DNA of 64,000 nt, from NCBI GenBank assembly GCA_949316235.1, contig OX438744.1:32112778-32176777 (forward strand). The letters are read 5' to 3'. Shown one piece after another: positions 1 to 64,000 of this stretch. Under the pieces are notes generated by a model. The model was not told where the DNA came from. It made no database searches and saw only the letters and a list, made by a program, of their open reading frames with translations. The stretch comes from Oegoconia quadripuncta (taxonomy: Eukaryota > Arthropoda > Insecta > Lepidoptera > Autostichidae). Numbering within the stretch: the first letter of the stretch is position 1; each line of letters starts with the position of its first letter. The position numbers and the translations under genes are program-made.

Positions 1-100
1 AAAAGATCTACGACGGCACCCTGATAGTAGGTACGTCTTTTTTAAGTGAAGTCGGGTTTTTGATTTTTAAATACTTATATTCTAATAATCAAGTACTCAC

Positions 101-57908
<57,808 letters not shown>

Positions 57909-58268
57909 TTTGTTAGCATTAACAAATTAACGTGCCACAATACAACCAAAAATATACAAATACTAATTAATTCTAAAATAAATGGTCTCTGAAATCACAG
58001 TTTATATCACAGTTGCATCACGAGCTCAAATCTTTCCGTTCACGCAAATAAACATTTTTAAAAATTTGAATTTTTCACCGTATCTCCTATTAACATGTTC
58101 CATGTCTTTAAATGCTATAAAATTATTTCAGGTCAGTAAGTGTTACACCCGATTTGTTTTTTTTTATGAATTTAAAGATTTATTTTTATTTTTATTTATC
58201 GTTAGTTTTCGATTTAGGATTTCGTTAGAGTCGTTCCATCTAAAAATGGGCGCGAATGTCAAAAGACT
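57909..58268 (-). other. bt: 5' untranslated region of the short-start transcript
   Basis: Stretch between the inferred start site and the exon 1 ATG. It contains short upstream ATGs (one opens four codons and stops at +43) and an in-frame TAA at 57929-57927. No AG acceptor lies between that stop and the ATG, so translation of exon 1 must start at its own ATG. Whether the leader contains an intron cannot be decided here. Confidence 0.5.
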
Positions 58269-58270
58269 GA
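58237..58270 (-). promoter_or_regulatory. TATA-less core promoter: Inr plus DPE
   Basis: On the minus strand TCAGTC matches the arthropod initiator TCAKTY exactly, with the A (+1) at 58268. AGATG lies at exactly +28 to +32 (58241-58237) and fits the downstream promoter element RGWYV. No TATA box is seen about 30 bp upstream. The surrounding 58250-58330 is unusually GC-rich. It would drive exon 1, whose ATG is 360 bp downstream. Confidence 0.6.
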
Positions 58271-58331
58271 GGAAAGGGTCGGTCGGGAATGGTTGCCTCT
58301 ACTCGCGGGCGACGGGGGGGAAGAGGTTTCT

Positions 58332-58350
58332 ATTTGTGCACTGCACAAAT
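58332..58350. repeat. Perfect 9-1-9 palindrome upstream of the promoter
   Basis: atttgtgca and its exact reverse complement tgcacaaat flank a single base. The near edge is 64 bp upstream of the inferred start site, a plausible dimer binding site; the factor is unknown. Confidence 0.5.
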
Positions 58351-59224
58351 CAGTAGACCAATTCAATTAATTATCAGATTAAGGTGAGCCATCCGTGTAA
58401 CACGCACTTGGACGTCGGTGTTAATATTCGTATATATGTGAACACTCTGTCGATGGAAATTTTAAGTGTCTTCCATTATAAATACTTCTTTAACTTTGGC
58501 TCTGACTGTTCCATGATATTTGCACAACCGTGTGATTGGAATAACAAAAAATCATTATTGTCTATATGGTTTATCATCAATCATATGCGTAACTAGACCG
58601 CAGGAAGTGTGCGTAATTGTAAATATTTTTAACATTTCAAATGCAGATTCTTACCATCATTAGTGGGTACACCAAAGATGGTTTATTAATTACATAATTA
58701 TAGGGATACCATTGAAGAATAGATAAATAGTTTGACTATAGTAGGTACTAACAATAGCCAGTGATGTCAAACGTCATTGTCGATTTCATTCCGCTGATTA
58801 ATCCAAACTTTTGCCTTGGCTTCAGCAATCTAGCCGCCTGATCTGGTTTGCACGACATTATTGACACAGAGACTGATCATTTCATGATCTCCGCCAACAA
58901 TTATGTGTCTTAAAAAAGACAGATTCGCGACGGCTGTTTGTCTAGATGCATTATAATAAGAGATTGAGGGGTTGCGCAAGAAGATTGAGAGATTGATTGG
59001 TCTATGAATGCTATCGCCCATGCGATTGTCATCGCTGGCAACGACGTTGTGTTTCAAATAACCAAATCGTTCTCGAGGCGGCGAATTCTCTGTACGAATC
59101 GATGACAGGCTTGTTATTTCATCTATGTAGTTGCAACAGCTAAATTTATTTGTTGTCAGTTTCTATATTTGATTTGCATGGTCTAGTGAATTGCTATAAT
59201 ATATTTAAATTTAAAATTTTCTTC

Positions 59225-59295
59225 TATAGCTTTTTCCATCAGTCCACACATCATTAGGTGAGATTGTGGTCAAACGCGATCTCATTGTAACCTAA
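59225..59295 (+). mobile_element. LINE 3' tail scrap
   Basis: ccatcagtccacacatcattaggtgagattgtggtcaaacgcgat resembles the tails at 10297 and 29805. Confidence 0.45.
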
Positions 59296-59454
59296 AAGAA
59301 AAGGATCAACATCTCTTGTGTTGTCATTTACGATTTATGAAAACCTTTTGTACAGTGACGATACAGCACATACTAAATTGAAATTTTACATCAAACGAGG
59401 TGCTCCCTGTTGTAGTGTGATTATTTACCTAACCTCAAATAAGAATTTCATGTA

Positions 59455-59505
59455 TGGTTGGCGGTAGGGCATTTTATATGTCCGCCTGGCTAGCTACCAC
59501 CATTG
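59455..59505 (+). mobile_element. SINE-A scrap
   Basis: ggttggcggtagggcatttt, gtccgcctggctagctacca. Confidence 0.5.
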
Positions 59506-61744
59506 GTGTATTTCCTTTTTGAAAAGTTGATTCATTTTATGTAATGAACTAAGATTTAAAATGATGGATGAAACCATATTTTATTGCTAAAATCAAAAAG
59601 TATTATATATCTCAATTAAATCTATAATTGGAAATGTATTATAATTATCACGTTTAAAATAGAATTAGCTGTCAATAATGAGGCACTTATAGTCTTTAGC
59701 GTCATACTTGCACTCATGCCAATGATTTTGATTGTACTCTCTACATTCTGATCGCAGGTAGTCACTAGTCATTGTGCCATCGGCCCACGCGCATCTTCTA
59801 AGGTACTCCTTATTCCCTTACATCCATCTGTCAATCACTCTTCATTACTTTGTAGATTGACCTTTGTTTTATGACTGTCTTTTTATTGGCTTAGATGTTA
59901 CGGCTAGTTGAATTGCAGGTGTTTCGACTATAATTGATTTGAATGTGTTACGTGACCATCGATGATATTATGTTGTGATAGACGTCTTTTCAATTTCTGT
60001 GTTATGTTTATAATTATTTATAATTATTACAATTGACAAAGTGACCTAGATAGATATGGCACTTAACCTGCTCGCATTGGCATCACTTTTAATATTTAAT
60101 ATAGCTAAACGGATCTCTTTGAAAACAAGATGCGACAGTTTTTGTTTTATTACTCCGGCGCGCATTTCTTCATTCAAAAGACAGACAACTGTCACAGCTG
60201 ACTTCTGAGAAGACATATATCTTTTTAACAATACCCCGTGGTCCAACCATAATTCATAGTTCTGGCAAGTAGACATAGTTAGGGGTGAAAACGTTTCAAG
60301 ATCAGTCTTTGTTCTTGGCCTAATTCACGCAGTCATATTTATAAGAATGACAATCAATCATAACGTGTGGTTCTGGCGCAGGCGCGGTCGAGGTTCATTT
60401 GCAGCGTTAAGACTGGCCAGTGTGGGCAACGCGCATGCCGTCAAACAGGTGTGTCTATTATATATTTCCCATATTGATCGCTTTCACAATGTCATTTACC
60501 AATTAATAATCGACTGATTTACTAGCATTGTCGCGTAATCCTATATATTAATCTCCGGTACAGCGAAGAGATTAGTTATATTTTAAGTGTTTGTATATAT
60601 GGCTGTTATGTTACATTATATGTAAGTGTGCTCCATTACTTTAAAATAAATGATTCAATTTTTTATTTATATACTCCGTCTATGGCATCAATAATTACAA
60701 TGACTACAGCATTATTATTTAGTGCATATAATATGTGTACGGATGTATTATTACTCGTCATGCCATCACAGATCAGTCATGATATTTGCGTCATAGATAC
60801 ACCACTTTGGCTCCATATCGGAATATTTAGATGTTAATTATAGATCCATTGTGTAGCTTTGTTCTATCTTTATACTCGTTTGATTTGTGATGATTTGATG
60901 TGACATATTTAGTACCTTATGCAATTGTCTTACAATGTTGTATACTTATGTAGGTATATTTTTTTATATGTGGCACGCTTTATAAAGCCTGTCTGTTATA
61001 TGACTTATAACTAATTTGTGTTAGACCTTATTGCCTTAGAATTTATAGTAGAAAGCAGTTCATATCCACAGACGGTCCTTGATTTCTGTAAATTATGAAA
61101 ATTGTTAGTAAACATGGTGCTCTGTTATGTTATTCCTGTTATTCAGACGATTTTTCGTCACAATGAAACTATGGGGTCGAAAGGTAAATTTTAGTTCGAT
61201 GAGTCATTTGAAATTTTATACTGTCACTTTTAATTTGTTAAAAAAGAGCAGTTATATCAATTGCAGTACCAACCTGGGTAGGTACTAAAACTACCGACAA
61301 TTTTAAAGTGGTTACTTACATCTTATATTCACATGTTATATTCTTTAGATATCATATGTTTTAAGTACATGCACATTTATCATCACCTTATTATTGCCAT
61401 GCTTTAAATTTTATTGGTAGCCCATTTTATTTTAGTTTTCATAAAGCTATTGTGTTAGTACGACAAGATGTTAAATTGCACTACTATTTTTACAAAATAT
61501 AACATATTTGTAATTTAATGTATGAACTATGTCATTTCGATTATGATTACCGAATCAGCCAATTCAATCATGTTTTGTAGTTTCGCAATGGCTTCATAAT
61601 TTAAAAATATTGCTCTGCAGCTGAAACTGTTCGATTATTTACTATAAAATTAATCACTTCGAAAAATCTATGTTAGCCACGTATCTAAAAGATTTTCTTC
61701 TATAACATATAAAATCTAAACATATATTTCCACACTTGAAGTAC

Positions 61745-61783
61745 CTCGATGTCGGTCAGTTCACCCGGCCTGCTGGCGCGTTT
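61745..61783 (-). CDS. bt: Alternative 5' mini-exon U3 (RPGE motif)
   Basis: Thirteen codons, KRASRPGELTDIE, phase 0/0, donor GAG|gtactt, acceptor tttccaaaaaag. Shares SRPGE/LRPGE with U1 and U2. The acceptor side resembles that of the candidate micro-exon at 45897. If spliced to exon 2 it would continue into [11 protein letters not shown] in frame. Confidence 0.6.
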
Positions 61784-62562
61784 CTTTTTTGGAAAAAAAT
61801 AACTTTTTTAGTATTTACATTCTCTGTTAATGTTGTGCATCAATTAATATAAAAGTCTGTAAAGAAAATAAAAGTGTAAGTGTGTGATAAATTGGTGATA
61901 GGAAAAGTAAAAGAATACTGTGTGCGACAATATATTATGAGGTTTTGTAAGTTTGTGTTATTATTAGATATTATTATGTAACTAAAATCTTGATTCAAAA
62001 TAATAATAGTTGTGTAATTGTGTTAGTTAAACTTGCATTGATTTTTGTGTATCAGTATTTACTGAAATATTTTTAGTGAGTTGTAAACATTGAAAACTGA
62101 TTAGAGGAAAATCTAAAACTACATTCGGTTATGGATTCATAAACGGAAAAACTAAAGCCATTCTAAAAGTAAAACTACGAAGCATTGCAAATAATAGAAC
62201 TGTGTAAATATTAGCTTTGGATATATAATTTTATTATGGTTATTTATTAGATACCACTACCAAGAAAATAAAAAATCAGACTCCCATATTCTATACTTTC
62301 ATTTTATAACTTATAATACTAAATCCTGTTATGTAGTAATAGTATTCCGAAGCAGAATGAATAGTAAAATTACATAGTTCTATCATTTAGCAAATAAAGT
62401 AAAACAACTGGCTCCAGCGACTCAGTACTGGTTCCCCGCTGGTCGGCAAAGCGGCAGCTATTATAGTAGGTAATAACTAAAATGGATATAAAAAGAACGT
62501 CTAGAAAAATCTAAAAAAAGATGTAAGAGTAGTTTGGACATAGTGGAGAAGAATTTTATTCT

Positions 62563-63030
62563 GAACTAAAGAGGGCTCTACATCTTAAAGAAAAGGAATC
62601 TTTTTTAAATTGAAGGGGTGAATTGTATGAAGTGTGTAATCTTTGCAAAATAGAATAGTAGGATCATTGTAATAAAAATATAATGGTAATATAAATCTTG
62701 GTAAAATTGTGGTAACTTCAACTCATTATTGCCACATTTGAATTAGAAGATTTTAGTGTAAAGTCTGTTGTCCATAATAATAAATTTTCCATTGTCCAAA
62801 ATATAAACTAAAGAGGGCTCTATATTTCAAAGATAAGGAATCTTTTTTAAATTGAAGGGGTGAATTGTATGAAGTGTGTAATCTTTGCAGACTAGAATAG
62901 TAGGATCATTGTAATAAAAATATAATGGTAATATAAATCTTGGCAAAATTGTGGTAACTGCAACTCATTATTGCCACATTTTAATTACGAAATTTTAGTG
63001 TAAATTCTGTTGTCCATAAGAATAGTCATG
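62563..63030. repeat. Imperfect tandem duplication, period 243 bp
   Basis: aactaaagagggctctacat starts copy 1 and aactaaagagggctctatat copy 2 (62806). Shared cores include gaaggggtgaattgtatgaa, taggatcattgtaataaaaa and attattgccacatt. Noncoding, 90 bp on the intron side of exon U2. Confidence 0.85.
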
Positions 63031-63119
63031 TGTGATATAAAAAGAGAAAAACATCTAAAAGTCAAAATGCTTTGCAAAGCGAGCAGCGTCCACCTAAAAC
63101 TGACCAGACCCAATCTCAC

Positions 63120-63161
63120 CTTTTTCTCGTCTAAAACTTCTCCGGGACGCAATTTCGTGAC
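63120..63161 (-). CDS. bt: Alternative 5' mini-exon U2 (RPGEV motif)
   Basis: Fourteen codons, VTKLRPGEVLDEKK, with acceptor ttaacaacag and a strong donor AAG|gtgaga, phase 0/0. Eleven residues line up with U1 (KLRPGEVxxEKK), which indicates exon duplication. Multiples of three with phase 0 ends mean it can be included or skipped without a frame change. Confidence 0.72.
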
Positions 63162-63781
63162 CTGTTGTTAAAAAACATTGATAATATCCCCTTACACATT
63201 ATTATTGTAGCCTATTTTCTCTGCCGCCGAACCTAGAGCGCCTACATCCCTATCTTTAGTATTTATTATTGGTGCAATAACCTAACCAGCATGTGCAGAA
63301 GTTATTACGTTATGTATTGCATCATTTTCATGTTAATCATTATTGTTAGTGTCCGTTTCAAGAGCATGATGTGAAAGAAAAGCCTTCTTAAACACACCAT
63401 GTGCTTGAGTTAATTCCTGCCAAATTGTCGTCTGTAAAACTAATAAATACCTTAACAGCCGTTATTTTTGTGCGTAACGTGCTTACAAGCTGTGCATTAT
63501 CGTTGTGTGCGTTTTCACAAGTATGTGCATTTTAGCTTCGGTGCCTTAGACGACAAAACGCTTGATAGAAATTCTGGATAATTACATATGACAATCGAAT
63601 ACAGACAAGTGATAAATATCATAGAAGTAGTTTTATGTGATTATCCAGTATTATTTATTACTGAGAACAGAGTGTTCGAAACCGCGGCGGATGCAATTAC
63701 GTTTACAGACATAGTTAAGTCTTTATCACGGCAATATAACGGACAGCATTCACGTATAACTTTTAACATTTTTGCTTTTAC

Positions 63782-63826
63782 CTTCTTCTCTTCGACCACC
63801 TCACCCGGTCTTAGTTTTCTATTCTC
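63782..63826 (-). CDS. bt: Alternative 5' mini-exon U1 (RPGEV motif)
   Basis: Fifteen codons, ENRKLRPGEVVEEKK, between a ccacag acceptor and an AAG|gtaaaa donor, phase 0 on both sides. Rich in P, E, V and K like a PEVK-type segment and homologous to the exon at 63120. It lies upstream of the exon 1 ATG, so it implies a longer transcript starting beyond the right edge. Assignment to projectin is inference from strand, phase and position; an upstream neighbour gene is the alternative. Confidence 0.7.
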
Positions 63827-64000
63827 CTGTGGATTACGGTTTTCACGGTCTTTATTATCGGTACATACAAGATTTTTTAAATTAGTGTCTTTGAAATTAC
63901 CTACAGTGTAACTAATCTAAAAGCAGGGAATGAAGGGTCTAAGCTTATATCAAATTCCATTCAACTAATATATTCCATGAAACTAATGCATTCGTAGTGT

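Larger units (their letters stand above)
58351..61744. other. Upstream region between exon 1 promoter and exon U3
   Basis: Mostly AT-rich with two small repeat scraps. A GC-rich patch at 60375-60450 contains gcgcaggcgcgg and gcgcatgccg, resembling NRF1-type sites. No exon recognised. Confidence 0.45.

Noticed and set aside
1..26. Possible next projectin exon at the left edge (AG followed by GGTGCCGTCG on the minus strand)
   Set aside because: In the phase required by exon 57 it reads into a stop within five codons; too short to judge in other phases.
58830..59057. 75-codon minus-strand open frame upstream of the promoter
   Set aside because: No recognisable domain, no splice sites in a useful phase and no homologous neighbour; left as noncoding.
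62400..62465. GC-rich patch near the tandem duplication as a 5' exon
   Set aside because: Short frames with stops and no good donor; the TATA-like and initiator-like spacing does not match either.

Overview
The window is insect nuclear DNA, very probably from a moth or butterfly. It is AT-rich, has introns, and its introns carry tRNA-derived SINEs, LINE 3' ends and MITEs of types common in Lepidoptera (the species-group call rests on recall of those repeats). One gene accounts for nearly all coding sequence. It is the 5' third of projectin (bent/bt, the insect twitchin orthologue) on the minus strand, reading from right to left.

I resolved 57 constitutive coding exons from an ATG at 57908 down to 101. 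Every junction is phase-compatible, and together they give about 9,587 coding bases (about 3,195 codons) with no stop. The protein begins with a short charged leader, then six Ig domains with unique linkers (57.9-47.3 kb), then the repeating core FnIII-FnIII-Ig. Eight full core modules and the first FnIII plus half the second of a ninth are present; the kinase domain and the rest of the core lie beyond the left edge. Most domains are split over two exons at stereotyped points, with some fusions (single-exon Ig11, Fn13 and Fn15). This is a giant elastic thick-filament protein of striated muscle.

The N-terminal part has several apparently optional exons. Between Ig1 and Ig2 (55-51 kb) lie three phase-0 cassettes, two of which share an RRxSLxExIPDWPxL motif. 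Upstream of the ATG exon (61.7, 63.1 and 63.8 kb) are three tiny phase-0 exons carrying an RPGE(V/L) motif. Exon 1 has an in-frame stop just upstream and no acceptor after it, so it can only be a first exon. An Inr plus DPE core promoter is visible 360 bp upstream of its ATG. The simplest model is two promoters: an internal one at about 58.27 kb, and one beyond the right edge whose transcripts run through the RPGEV exons and skip to exon 2.

The introns are full of mobile DNA: three SINE families (some nested), LINE fragments of at least two types, a hAT element with a perfect 8-bp target duplication, mariner and Tc1 remnants, and other TIR elements. The most surprising item is at 13.9 kb: a splice-site-bounded half Ig domain on the plus strand, antisense to projectin and next to a LINE fragment. 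It looks like a captured exon of another muscle gene.
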